From the NCBI GenBank assembly GCA_035304385.1, contig DATGQD010000045.1, positions 1-64,000 of the forward strand: 64,000 nt of DNA, given 5' to 3'. Position numbers and translations under genes: made by a program. The DNA is from ZC4RG29 sp035304385 (GTDB taxonomy: Bacteria > Bacteroidota > Bacteroidia > Cytophagales > Cyclobacteriaceae). The notes under the pieces were generated by a model. That model did not search any database, had not been told where the DNA came from, and saw nothing but the letters and a program-made list of their open reading frames with translations. Position 1 is the stretch's first letter; each line of letters opens with the position of its first letter. This document shows positions 1-8,278 of the stretch, in pieces.

Positions 1-273
1 GGGTTCCGACCGGTCGTGATCGTAAGTGGCAATCTGCTGAATGAGCTCCTTCCAGTGGTCATTGTCATGCCCTTAACCACAAAAGTCAAAAGGTATAAGG
101 GTAACCCTATTCTACAGCCAACGAAATCGAATGGACTGAAAGACGTATCTGAAATGCTGGTGTTTCAAATTAGATCCGTCTCGAAAGATCGCCTCGTTGA
201 GAGAATTGGAAACATCGAACCTGAAGAACTTCAGCGTTCGATCAAAACGTTAAACGATGTTCTTACATACTAA
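1..273 (+). CDS. MazF/PemK-family endoribonuclease toxin, 5' truncated by the window edge
   Basis: The frame is open from base 1 and reads GFRPVVIVSGNLLNELLPVV at the left edge. This is the xRPVVIVS strand and loop found near the N terminus of MazF/PemK toxins. It continues with VMPLTTKVKRYKGNP and ends with a helix typical of the family (RLVERIGNI.PEELQRSIKTLNDVL). MazF toxins cleave mRNA at short motifs and are normally held in check by an antitoxin encoded just upstream. That antitoxin would lie outside the window, so pairing cannot be judged. The GTG at position 16 is an internal valine codon of the conserved strand, not the start. The next gene converges on it after a 48-bp gap. The family call is confident; activity is unknown. 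Confidence 0.85.
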   Translation, partial: GFRPVVIVSGNLLNELLPVVIVMPLTTKVKRYKGNPILQPTKSNGLKDVSEMLVFQIRSVSKDRLVERIGNIEPEELQRSIKTLNDVLTY

Positions 274-321
274 ATAGATATCAGCGGCCAATGAAAAATG
301 ACTACAAGGAATATGACTGCA

Positions 322-798
322 TCAAGATCTTCCACGCACCTCATTCAGCTTCATTGTCATCGATTCTGCTTCCTCATCCACCCAGCGGTCATAATCCTCG
401 ATAGCCTGCAACCGGGTCGCGTCGTCTATCCATCCCTCATCGGAGATTTGTTTTAATCCCGCCACCTTCGACCAAATGCCCGCACGGGCTGTGAAGTTGG
501 GATTGTCTCTTCGATACACTTCGTCAGCGTTGAACACCTCGATCGAATGGAATCCGGCCGACCCATACGTTTCTTTGCCACTAAGTATGAAATGCTCGGT
601 ATTGTCAATGCCGGTAACATAGCCCGACCCACCGACACGTTTTGCAATACCCGCTGAGATGGCACCGGTGCCACAGCCGACGTCAAGTACGTGCATGCCC
701 GGTTGGAGCATGGATACCAGCGTGGCATAATCTGTCTCAAGGGTTCGATCATCGAATATGCGTGTGGTGGTTGGGGCCCGATGGATCGTCTTATTCAT
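322..798 (-). CDS. Class I SAM-dependent methyltransferase, probably with an internal in-frame deletion
   Basis: The N-terminal 70 residues carry a canonical Rossmann motif I (VLDVGCGTGAIS, residues 37-48) followed by the second-strand acidic region (VTGIDNTEHF), so the start of an AdoMet-binding fold is clear. The protein is only 158 residues, whereas relatives I recall are about 260-270. After residue 79 or so (GKETYGS) the sequence jumps to AGFHSIEVFNADEVY, which resembles the C-terminal third of those relatives. Rossmann motifs II-VI, including the usual (N/D)PP(Y/F)-like or VLQWL strand, are not present. I infer loss of roughly 110 codons with the frame kept. The product probably cannot fold as a full methyltransferase, although the frame is still open. 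Substrate unknown. Confidence 0.75.
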   Translation of the reverse strand: MNKTIHRAPTTTRIFDDRTLETDYATLVSMLQPGMHVLDVGCGTGAISAGIAKRVGGSGYVTGIDNTEHFILSGKETYGSAGFHSIEVFNADEVYRRDNPNFTARAGIWSKVAGLKQISDEGWIDDATRLQAIEDYDRWVDEEAESMTMKLNEVRGRS

Positions 799-818
799 GG
801 AGTGTCATTATACAGGAC

Positions 819-1592
819 TTAACTGAGACCAAGTCCCAACCGGATTGCTGCCTCTACCGGACAATACGTGCCGTCTTTCCGGTCCAGGTGAAATTCTTCA
901 GCCGGTATCAACGGCGGCTGCGCAAGAAAACGGGGATTCGATCCACGATGGGGTTGGGCGGCATGTGCCAGAAAGGGGTGGCAAAGGTAGACCGTTCCCG
1001 CTTTGCCTATGGCCAACACCTGTTCACGGCCCTCGGTGGCGATAAGTTCTCTTGCCAGATCCATGAACGAAAGCCCCGCCACTCCTGCCCCTTTGAGAAT
1101 ACGGGCGACGTCGAGATGTGATCCCACCCTAATGCGCGTGGGCGCATCCAGCTCCGTTACGTCGGAGAAGAGAAACAGCATGAGCAGGGCTCTCCCGCGC
1201 GAGTGTATGTTTACCCGCCACTGCATGTAATCGGCAGGATCGTCACCCGGAAAGCTGGCGTCGACATGCCACCCGGAATCTCCGGGATCGTCTGCGGCCG
1301 GAAAACGAACGGGAAATGTCCCCAGGCTGTAGCGCGGCAGCCAACGGCCTTTCCCTACCAGGCGATCGAACGCCTCGTGCAACACAGGCGTATTGACAGC
1401 ATCTCTAAAGCAGGGGTCGGAATACTCGCCGAGCCGTACTACCGGTTTCGTCCACGTTGACGGGTCGTCAGGGTCACTTCCGGTATCACGCCATAATATC
1501 TTCCGACCTGTGTCAGCCAACTCGCGCGAAAAAGCATTGTCGATGCGGACAAAACCTTCGTGGACAAATTGCTTGACGTCATGGTCGGACAT
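819..1592 (-). CDS. Phytanoyl-CoA dioxygenase (PhyH) family protein
   Basis: This is a 257-residue non-heme Fe(II)/2-oxoglutarate oxygenase-like protein. The iron-binding HxD is WHVDASF (about residues 109-111), and the distal histidine and oxoglutarate-binding arginine lie in CHPFLAHAAQPHRG (about 205-217). PhyH-family enzymes hydroxylate small molecules or acyl-CoAs; the substrate of this bacterial subgroup is not known to me. I chose the ATG at 1592. The frame extends seven codons to a TTG at 1613, which is less likely. It starts 23 bp after the stop of the universal stress protein gene in the same direction, so the two may be co-transcribed. Length and motifs look intact. Confidence 0.85.
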   Translation of the reverse strand: MSDHDVKQFVHEGFVRIDNAFSRELADTGRKILWRDTGSDPDDPSTWTKPVVRLGEYSDPCFRDAVNTPVLHEAFDRLVGKGRWLPRYSLGTFPVRFPAADDPGDSGWHVDASFPGDDPADYMQWRVNIHSRGRALLMLFLFSDVTELDAPTRIRVGSHLDVARILKGAGVAGLSFMDLARELIATEGREQVLAIGKAGTVYLCHPFLAHAAQPHRGSNPRFLAQPPLIPAEEFHLDRKDGTYCPVEAAIRLGLGLS

Positions 1593-1615
1593 GTGTTGGC
1601 TACCGGATATCAATA

Positions 1616-2434
1616 TTACGGCAACACCACCAGCGGTGTTTCGCCTTCGTAGACCAATTCATTGATGATAAATCTACGGAAGGGTTGATGGGTCAGTGAC
1701 ATCGAGCCGCGCTGCACCACGAGCAGTTCTGTGGTTTGGTTGTTAATGATCTTTCGTATGCTGTCGAATACCTTCTCGCCCTGGTAGATCGTGTAGTCTG
1801 TTTTTACCCGGTCTTTGTACTGTTCTGTCAGCTCCACCAGGCCTGCTTCTACATCCGGAAGGTTCTCCTTTGCTTCTGTCATGGTGAAAAAGGTAACCTC
1901 GCGCACTTGTCCGTCAGTGAATTTAAGCAGCGTATCGAAGGCGTCGGTGTTGATCTGGTTCCTGCTGTGAACGGCAACGTACATCTTTTCAGACAAGAAC
2001 TTCGTGACGTTTCGTGGCATCGCCACTACGATCGAGTCTGCGTGCTCGATGACATCGATCACGAAGCTTCCCAGGAAGATCTGCTTGAGTCGCCCGGTTC
2101 CTTTCAACCCCATGAGAATCAGGAAATCAGAAGACTCTTCGCGTATCTGTCCTATTACTCTCTTCACAGGTTCGTCCGAAGCCAGATAGTCGACCTTGGC
2201 GTCGCTCGGCAATACTTCACGAGCAAACTGTTCAAGTCTTGCAATCGCTTCGTTGTTGGTAACCTGCGTCAGGGCCACCCTGGTTGCGGCGTCTGCCATT
2301 GCGGGCGCCATTACGGCAGTCTGATGGGCCAGGAGCAGCCCGGCTCCAGTCTTCTCACTCCAGTCGTACGCATAGCGAAGCAAGTCTGCCGAGTATTCCG
2401 AGAAATCAATCAGGACGACGAATCGATTTTTCAT
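1616..2434 (-). CDS. Universal stress protein, tandem UspA domains
   Basis: The protein has 272 residues with two UspA-like alpha/beta domains, about 1-140 and 150-272. Domain 1 opens with FVVLIDFSEYSADLLRYA and contains a glycine-rich nucleotide-loop-like stretch, LMGLKGTGRLKQIFLGS, matching the G-2x-G-9x-G(S) pattern of ATP-binding Usps. Domain 2 is more divergent and lacks that loop (it ends LLVVQRGSMSLTHQPFRRF). Usps are cytoplasmic stress-survival proteins. It sits 4 bp downstream of the antiporter gene and just upstream of the PhyH gene on the same strand, suggesting one stress or ion-homeostasis transcript. Partner and ligand are inferred from family only. Confidence 0.88.
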   Translation of the reverse strand: MKNRFVVLIDFSEYSADLLRYAYDWSEKTGAGLLLAHQTAVMAPAMADAATRVALTQVTNNEAIARLEQFAREVLPSDAKVDYLASDEPVKRVIGQIREESSDFLILMGLKGTGRLKQIFLGSFVIDVIEHADSIVVAMPRNVTKFLSEKMYVAVHSRNQINTDAFDTLLKFTDGQVREVTFFTMTEAKENLPDVEAGLVELTEQYKDRVKTDYTIYQGEKVFDSIRKIINNQTTELLVVQRGSMSLTHQPFRRFIINELVYEGETPLVVLP

Positions 2435-2438
2435 GACT

Positions 2439-3923
2439 TCATAATTCAGTGTTCAATTTTTCGGGCTGCTTGAGCGCGGTAAAGACTTCATCCATTACGC
2501 GTTCAGTGTCCGACAAGACCAGCAGCACGTCGTTGGCTTCAATAACAGTAGCGCCGTTGGGCGTGATGAATTTGTCACCCCGTCGGATCATCGCAATTAG
2601 GGCAGACTTAGGAAAACCGAGGTCAACTATTTTCTTTCCTACTGCGAACCCGTCCTCGGGGATTTCTATCTCCTTCATCACCGCTTTAGTCAATTCAGAC
2701 GGAAGCGGGCTTTCTTTTTCAGCCGGCTTGACGCTTTCCGGCAAGGCAACATGTAACCACCGGGCTACGGCCGGCAGCGATGTGCCCTGAATCAGGACGG
2801 AAGTTACGGAAATAAAGAAAACGATATTGAAAATCATATCAGCCTTATCAATGCCGGCAAGCATGGGGTAAGTCGCAAACACGATAGGAACGGCCCCGCG
2901 TAGTCCGACCCAGGCAATATAAACCCTTCTCCTGAGCTTCATCCGGAAAAAGGCCAGCGAGATAAACACGCTTACGGGTCGGGCGACAACGATCAGAAAA
3001 CCGGAGACCAGCAACCCGATGCCCAGCACCGAAATTACTTGCGAGGGGAAAACCAACAGACCCAGCGTAAGGAACAGGATGATCTGCATGAGCCACGCGA
3101 GCCCGTCAAACATTTTGAGAATCGTATTCTTGTGGATCAGTTCCTGGTTTCCAAGATAGAGCCCACAGAGATACACGGCGAGAAAGCCATTACCCGAAAT
3201 AAACTCCGTGGCAGAGAACGTAATGTACATCAGGGCAATGACCAGGACGGGATAGAGCCCTTCGTAGTCCAGCCGAATCCTGTTGATGACGAACTTACTG
3301 ACCCTCCCGAATCCATAACCTGCCAATGCTCCTATGATCATCTGCGTGAAAAACACAGGGATGACCGTGAGCAGATCTTTATCCGGGCTCTGAACAAGGC
3401 CCAGGAACAGAAGGGTGAGCACATACGCCATCGGGTCGTTGCTACCACTTTCCAATTCCAGCGTAGGCTTAAGATTGCTGGTTAGGGTAAGGTTCTTCGA
3501 CCGAAGGATCGAGAATACCGCCGCCGCATCTGTGGAAGAAACAATTGATCCCAGCAGTAACGCTTCGTATATGTGGAAATCAGTTATCCAGTAGATAAAA
3601 AGTCCCAACACAAGGGCCGTTATCATCACACCCAGGGTCGACAACGAGATTCCCTGCCATAATATGGGCTTAACCGCCGTCCATTGGGTACTGAGACCAC
3701 CGGAAAAAAGGATGACGTTCAGTGAAATTACGCCTATGAATTGGGCCAGCTTCGGATCGTCGAAATAGATGCCCCCGATACCTTCTGATCCGGCAAGCAT
3801 TCCGATCCCGAGAAAGAATATTAATACCGGTACGCCAAACTCATACGAAGTTTTGCCCGCCAGGACGCTCAGGAAAAGCAGCAAGGCGCCGACGAGCACA
3901 ATATTCTCCGCGGTGAGTACCAT
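2439..3923 (-). CDS. nhaP2: CPA1-family K+(Na+)/H+ antiporter with C-terminal RCK_C domain
   Basis: A 494-residue inner-membrane protein with about 12 hydrophobic segments over residues 5-390. It carries the CPA1 hallmark GSIVSSTDAAAVFSIL (acidic residue in the ion site) and ELESGSNDPMAYVLT. The last about 90 residues (EIPEDGFAVGKKIVDLGFPKSALIAMIRRGDKF...ANDVLLVLSDTE) form an RCK_C/TrkA-C ligand-binding domain. This architecture is that of NhaP2/CvrA potassium/proton antiporters, which expel K+ or Na+ in exchange for protons. The adjacent universal stress protein gene begins 4 bp after the stop and is probably co-expressed. Family assignment is firm; ion preference is not shown by sequence. 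Confidence 0.9.
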   Translation of the reverse strand: MVLTAENIVLVGALLLFLSVLAGKTSYEFGVPVLIFFLGIGMLAGSEGIGGIYFDDPKLAQFIGVISLNVILFSGGLSTQWTAVKPILWQGISLSTLGVMITALVLGLFIYWITDFHIYEALLLGSIVSSTDAAAVFSILRSKNLTLTSNLKPTLELESGSNDPMAYVLTLLFLGLVQSPDKDLLTVIPVFFTQMIIGALAGYGFGRVSKFVINRIRLDYEGLYPVLVIALMYITFSATEFISGNGFLAVYLCGLYLGNQELIHKNTILKMFDGLAWLMQIILFLTLGLLVFPSQVISVLGIGLLVSGFLIVVARPVSVFISLAFFRMKLRRRVYIAWVGLRGAVPIVFATYPMLAGIDKADMIFNIVFFISVTSVLIQGTSLPAVARWLHVALPESVKPAEKESPLPSELTKAVMKEIEIPEDGFAVGKKIVDLGFPKSALIAMIRRGDKFITPNGATVIEANDVLLVLSDTERVMDEVFTALKQPEKLNTEL

Positions 3924-4068
3924 GTCTATGCGTTATTACCGGATCACAGAGATCCATTCACCCTTGCTCCGGAAAATGGTAAGATAATAAAACAGGAATG
4001 CCTTTCGTTGCGCAGAACGAAAATTCTGTGTGAATTTCAGGAGAGGAAATCCGGACCGCACATCATGC

Positions 4069-4080
4069 GACGGTACCGTC
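4069..4080. repeat. 12-bp perfect palindrome after the DUF3784 gene
   Basis: GACGGTACCGTC is self-complementary and lies immediately beyond the stop codon of the membrane-protein gene ending at 4082. It could be part of a terminator but has no T-tract, so I give it no firm function. Confidence 0.35.
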
Positions 4081-4081
4081 C

Positions 4082-4813
4082 CTACTCACCCACCACTTCC
4101 GGGAAAGCCACCCGGATCTGATCATATATGTCCGCTCCGGCGACATCAGCGGCGGCATAATAAATTTTTTCGCCGGTTGTAAGCGTAATCAGGATGCAGG
4201 GCACCTGACTCGAATTAAGTATCAGCCTGACGACTTCCCCATCGCGCGTTTTGAAGTATCCCTTACGGATTGCGCCCACAGCGAAGCCGTTGCTTTTCAT
4301 AACAATCGGCGGAATGCTATCAACAAGCACCACACTTCGTATATCTGTTGTCGCCAGTTTCGAACCGTATGAGCCTTCAACGATAATGGCATCTTCCGCA
4401 ACGAGCAGCTTATCCTCTTTCAAACCTGATGCAAACAGGACACCGACAAAGACCAGCGTCGCCACGAGTATAATAATAGACACCCAATGCCATCTGTGCG
4501 GCAACCCACGGGAAAATTTACGGCTGTCCCAGATGAAATACATGTAGGCCACGATCGGGTATATCGCCAGAAACAATGCACCGGCAATTTCACCGAACAG
4601 CCAGATGAGCGCCAGCCCGAAAACGATCAGGGAAAGACCAAGGAAGACCTGAAACTTCCTCAGATAGGCAATAAGACTATCGATGTCGACCTTCTTTCTG
4701 TTCTCCTCCGACATCGTGTTATAACCCGACAGCAGGTACCTGGCGTTCTTAACATTGACGACGAATCCGATCGCCACCAGGAACAAGCCCATACCGATGA
4801 TAACGTAGGTCAT
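4082..4813 (-). CDS. Membrane protein with N-terminal DUF3784-like part and C-terminal PH-like domain
   Basis: 243 residues. The first about 100 resemble DUF3784: a membrane helix at 3-22, the segment LLSGYNTMSEENRKK, then two helices at about 52-95 ending in YFIWDSRKF. Another helix follows near residues 108-128 (SIIILVATLVFVGVLFASGL). The C-terminal about 115 residues are soluble and beta-rich (VVLVDSIPPIVMKSNGFAVG.IRKGYFKTRDGEVVRLIL), like the bacterial PH-like domains of small membrane proteins. No enzyme motif is visible. It stands alone between the antiporter and copper ATPase genes. Function unknown; possibly a membrane-anchored scaffold. Confidence 0.75.
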   Translation of the reverse strand: MTYVIIGMGLFLVAIGFVVNVKNARYLLSGYNTMSEENRKKVDIDSLIAYLRKFQVFLGLSLIVFGLALIWLFGEIAGALFLAIYPIVAYMYFIWDSRKFSRGLPHRWHWVSIIILVATLVFVGVLFASGLKEDKLLVAEDAIIVEGSYGSKLATTDIRSVVLVDSIPPIVMKSNGFAVGAIRKGYFKTRDGEVVRLILNSSQVPCILITLTTGEKIYYAAADVAGADIYDQIRVAFPEVVGE

Positions 4814-4833
4814 TTTTAAGTAAACCGGGCTCC

Positions 4834-4841
4834 CAAAAATA
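4834..4841 (-). promoter_or_regulatory. Candidate -7 promoter element (TATTTTTG) for the DUF3784 gene
   Basis: On the minus strand TATTTTTG fits the Bacteroidota -7 consensus TAnnTTTG and lies about 20 bp before the start codon at 4813. It sits at the gene-proximal edge of a 21-bp tandem duplication. No good -33 TTTG is seen, so support is moderate. Confidence 0.4.
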
Positions 4842-4878
4842 AGCGTTTGGATGAAATAAATAAGCGTTTGGATGAAAT
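4837..4878. repeat. 21-bp tandem duplication, two copies
   Basis: The core AATAAGCGTTTGGATGAAAT occurs twice back to back with a period of 21 bp (AAGCG at 4841 and 4862). It lies in the 136-bp gap between the copper ATPase and DUF3784 genes, upstream of the latter. Confidence 0.85.
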
Positions 4879-4949
4879 GATTAACCCCGGCGTTTTAGTT
4901 TCTCTACATCCATTCGGTCATTCAGGCGGGCCGAAGTGAGACTGATCAT

Positions 4950-7496
4950 TTATATCCGCGCATTCCTCAGCCGCAGCGAATTCCCAATAACCGAAACAGA
5001 GCTGAAGCTCATCGCCAGTGCCGCGATCATCGGCGAGAGCAATAGCCCGAACGCCGGATAGAGCACCCCCGCAGCTATCGGGATGCCGAGCACGTTGTAT
5101 CCCAGGGCGAAGAACAGGTTCTGTTTAATGTTTCGCATTACGCTGCGGCTAAGCAGGCGCGCACGTGCAATCCCGTTGAGGTCACCCTTGACGAGGGTGA
5201 TCCCGGCACTCTCGATGGCGACGTCTGTCCCCGTACCCATAGCAATGCCGATGTCGGCCTGCGCCAACGCCGGCGCATCGTTGATGCCGTCTCCCGCCAT
5301 CGCCACTTTGTGTCCAGCCTCCTGCAGGCGCTTGACCTCGTTGTATTTATCGTCGGGCAGCATTTGAGCCTTAAAGCCGTCAAGCCCCAGGGCTTCGCTT
5401 ACAGTCCGCGCTGTATCGGGGTTGTCGCCCGTTAACATGATCACCTTCAGCCCTGCTTCGTGAAGTTTTTCAACTGCTGCCTTGCTTGTAGGTTTGATCT
5501 TATCCGTAATCACGACTGCGCCGAGTATTTTGTTTCCCTCTGCCAGGTACGATACCGTCTTGCCCTGTCGCTGTTCGTCCAGCACACGCTTTTTGAATGC
5601 CGAGGGTATGGAAGCTGAGACTTGCTCCATCAGTTTGTCGTTCCCAAGTGCGAGCATGGTGTTGCCCAGCATGCCGGTAACACCCTTTCCGGTCACGGCT
5701 TCAAAGCCCGTAACGGATTCCGGTTCAATACCCTGTTCCCGACCGTAACGAACCGTTGCCACTGCGAGGGGATGCTCGCTGGCCGAATTAAGGGAGGCTA
5801 TTTTTTGTACAACGTCACGCTCCCCGTCATTCAGGTCCGCGACGAGCACCTTTTCAACGGAAGGCTTTCCCTCCGTAACAGTTCCGGTCTTGTCGATGAT
5901 TACTATGTCGATGTCGGCCATGCGCTCCAGCGCTTCTGCATTTTTTATCAGGATGCCGGATTGGGCACCTTTACCCACACCCACCATGACCGACATCGGT
6001 GTAGCCAGGCCCAACGCACATGGACAAGCAATGATCAGTACAGCCACTGCGTTTACAAATGCATATACGTAAGACGGCGCGGGTCCGTAAACCGCCCAAA
6101 TGACGAAGGTGATTAACGCTATTACAACGACCAGCGGAACGAAATAAGCGGATATCCGATCAGCGAGATTTTGTATGGGTGCGCGCGACCGGCTTGCCTT
6201 GTTCACCATCTCAATGATCTGCGACAACAACGTCTCTGCCCCAACCTTCTCCGCGACCATTACGAAGGTCTTGTTGCCGTTGATCGTTCCCGATGTAACC
6301 TTGTCTCCCTCCTTTTTGCTCACCGGAATGGGCTCACCGGTTATCATAGATTCATCAATGGAAGTTTCACCTTCCTTGATCGATCCGTCCACAGGAATTC
6401 GTTCGCCGGGTCGGATACGAAGCAAATCTCCCGGGTGGATGCTCTCGACATGGACGGTCTCCTCCTTACCATCACGGATTCTTGTAGCCGTACTCGGTGC
6501 GAGTTTCAGCAATGCCTTGATCGCGCTGTTGGTCCTCCCATGAGCCCGCGCTTCGAGGACTTGCCCCAATAGCACGAGCGTGAGAATGACGGTGGCCGCC
6601 TCAAAGTACACATACACCGTACCCTCATGGGTCATGAAATCTTCCGGAAACACGCCCGGGAAAAAGACGGCCACTATGCTGAACAACCACGCCACACCGG
6701 CACCGATCCCGATGAGGGTGAACATATTGAGATGCCAGGTTACAATCGATCGCCAGGCCCGTTCGAAGAACATCCACGTTGCATAGAAGACCACAGGGAT
6801 GGAAAGCATCAGCTGCACCCAGTTCCAATACTTCCAGGGCATAATGCGAAGCAGCGGATTGTCGGTGATCATCTCCGACATCGCGATGATGAAGATCGGA
6901 ACGGTAAAGGCTACCGCAATCCAGAGTTTGCGTAGCAATCGTTTATAGTTCGCATCCTCTTCCTCCTCATCCGCTTCCAGGGGCACCAGGTCCATACCAC
7001 AGATCGGACATGCACCCGGTTCGTCGCGTATAATCTCAGGATGCATCGGGCAGGTATACTGTACCGTGCGCTTCGCATCGGGCATTCGCACCAGGTCCAT
7101 GCCGCACACCGGGCAGCTGCCGGGGGCATCATAGGTCTTGTCGCCTTCGCAATGCATAGGGCAGTAATACACGCCACCCTTTTGCGATCCGTCTTTGCTA
7201 ACGTTCTTGTGGTGCCCATCTCCACCGGAATGATGGTGGTCATGGTGGTGATGGTGATGACCGGACCCGTGCGCAGCTTTTTCGCCGGGCACGGAGATCG
7301 TATAATGGCCGCCCGCATCATCCATCGCTCTTTGCAGCTTGTCGAGCGCGACGTGGTTCGACATTGTCACGACGGCCTGACCCGCATTAAGATCCACCGC
7401 TACGTCAGTCACGCCTTCAACGCCTCTGAGCGCCGTTTCCACTTTCTGACGGCACCCCTGGCAGCTCATTCCGGAAATTGTATAGGTATGTTTCAT
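4950..7496 (-). CDS. copA: Copper-translocating P1B-type ATPase
   Basis: An 848-residue Cu(I) export pump of the inner membrane. In order: an HMA domain (2-66, GMSCQGC), a histidine-rich linker (about 76-97), two heavy-metal-binding motifs with CPMH..CPVCGMDL at 112-135 and CPMHPE..CPICGMDL at 149-171, membrane helices, actuator TGEP (387-390), the CPC metal site (491-493), phosphorylation motif DKTGT (535-539), the HP motif (SEHPLA) and GDGINDAP. The YN in helix 7 (ALGYNVLG) and MSFSS in helix 8 are the P1B-1 copper signature. I chose the ATG at 7496. The upstream extension to 7553 lacks family similarity and would add 19 residues before the HMA domain. No CueR or chaperone gene is adjacent. 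Confidence 0.95.
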   Translation of the reverse strand: MKHTYTISGMSCQGCRQKVETALRGVEGVTDVAVDLNAGQAVVTMSNHVALDKLQRAMDDAGGHYTISVPGEKAAHGSGHHHHHHDHHHSGGDGHHKNVSKDGSQKGGVYYCPMHCEGDKTYDAPGSCPVCGMDLVRMPDAKRTVQYTCPMHPEIIRDEPGACPICGMDLVPLEADEEEEDANYKRLLRKLWIAVAFTVPIFIIAMSEMITDNPLLRIMPWKYWNWVQLMLSIPVVFYATWMFFERAWRSIVTWHLNMFTLIGIGAGVAWLFSIVAVFFPGVFPEDFMTHEGTVYVYFEAATVILTLVLLGQVLEARAHGRTNSAIKALLKLAPSTATRIRDGKEETVHVESIHPGDLLRIRPGERIPVDGSIKEGETSIDESMITGEPIPVSKKEGDKVTSGTINGNKTFVMVAEKVGAETLLSQIIEMVNKASRSRAPIQNLADRISAYFVPLVVVIALITFVIWAVYGPAPSYVYAFVNAVAVLIIACPCALGLATPMSVMVGVGKGAQSGILIKNAEALERMADIDIVIIDKTGTVTEGKPSVEKVLVADLNDGERDVVQKIASLNSASEHPLAVATVRYGREQGIEPESVTGFEAVTGKGVTGMLGNTMLALGNDKLMEQVSASIPSAFKKRVLDEQRQGKTVSYLAEGNKILGAVVITDKIKPTSKAAVEKLHEAGLKVIMLTGDNPDTARTVSEALGLDGFKAQMLPDDKYNEVKRLQEAGHKVAMAGDGINDAPALAQADIGIAMGTGTDVAIESAGITLVKGDLNGIARARLLSRSVMRNIKQNLFFALGYNVLGIPIAAGVLYPAFGLLLSPMIAALAMSFSSVSVIGNSLRLRNARI

Positions 7497-7575
7497 CTTG
7501 CCAAATTCGGTTCTATGCAAGTTACAACCGATCTGGAAGGGCGCATTACACAATTCCGCCTTTGCTTTATATCAT

Positions 7576-7950
7576 TCAGCGCTTCCGCTTCGCCGACCGC
7601 GAGAGTGCCTCCTTTTTGCCGTTTTTGGCCACGGCAGCAATCAGTGCAAGGGGCAGGGGATCTTTAAGCGAGAACCGCAATGTGCCTTTGCCGGCCCTGT
7701 AGGGAAGGACTTTCTTCATAAATGACTCACTTCCCGATAACACGGGATACAGACTAATGTGATTTTTAAATCCGGCAAAGTATACCGCATACGTGCCGTT
7801 TATGAGGTAGACAGGAATGCCATAGCTGATGGATTCCTCGGCGTCCGGGATCGCCTTTCGGATGGTGGTGCGAACTGTCTCGAGGGCCTTTCTCCCTTCC
7901 CCCGAAAAACTCTTCAGGTAAGCGTCGACAGTGGCGGGTTTTGCTCTCAT
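7576..7950 (-). CDS. DUF1801 (YdhG-like) family protein
   Basis: A 124-residue soluble protein beginning MRAKPATVDAYLKSFSGEGR. The pattern VRTTIRKAIPDAEESISYGIPVYLING..VYFAGFKNHISLYP is typical of DUF1801, a small alpha/beta fold with YdhG relatives of unknown role. The C terminus is very basic (KNGKKEALSRSAKRKR), compatible with nucleic-acid contact but not proof of it. The start is the ATG at 7950. A longer frame to 8067 would overlap the next gene and has no family similarity. It lies downstream of the HELGH protein gene, 19 bp away on the same strand. Confidence 0.85.
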   Translation of the reverse strand: MRAKPATVDAYLKSFSGEGRKALETVRTTIRKAIPDAEESISYGIPVYLINGTYAVYFAGFKNHISLYPVLSGSESFMKKVLPYRAGKGTLRFSLKDPLPLALIAAVAKNGKKEALSRSAKRKR

Positions 7951-7969
7951 AGTGTCTGACCATGGGTCG

Positions 7970-8278
7970 TTACAGTTCGATTCCCGGAGCAAGTATAAGG
8001 CGAAACACACCCGCGACCACCACAAGCAGAATAACCGCCGCTGCCGACGTCCGTTCGATTCGCGCACTCGACGCCGGCGTAACGCCGCTAGCGTTCACGG
8101 CGTTCTGCCAGGGGAAAATAAACACCATTCCGCTCATTACGGGGTAGATGATGCTGACGATGGCAATAATGGCGAAAGCGTGTCCCAATTCGTGAAGAAT
8201 GGTAGTAAGCAGAAAAGCTAAGGCGTAGAGGACTGCGGAGTTAATTGTGACGTGCATTAAAGGCATAAGTGGCATCAT
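7970..8278 (-). CDS. Short HELGH-motif membrane protein, probably an internally deleted M50-like protein
   Basis: 102 residues with an N-terminal hydrophobic helix that runs into TTILHELGHAFA (HExxH at 29-33), the zinc site used by intramembrane M50 peptidases and their non-peptidase relatives. After about residue 38 the sequence passes directly to IYPVMSGMVFIFPW and a last helix (AAVILLVVVAGVFRLIL). Bacteroidota proteins I recall with this kind of N terminus are over 200 residues, with several helices between these two parts, so I infer an in-frame internal loss near position 8164. No second metal-ligand motif (NxxPxxxLDG) is present, so protease activity is doubtful. The start is one of several clustered ATGs (8278, 8275, 8266 or 8257). 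Confidence 0.6.
   Translation of the reverse strand: MMPLMPLMHVTINSAVLYALAFLLTTILHELGHAFAIIAIVSIIYPVMSGMVFIFPWQNAVNASGVTPASSARIERTSAAAVILLVVVAGVFRLILAPGIEL

Noticed and set aside
16..273. GTG at 16 as the start of the MazF gene
   Set aside because: The frame is open to base 1 and the residues before it (GFRPV) belong to the conserved first strand; the start lies off the window.
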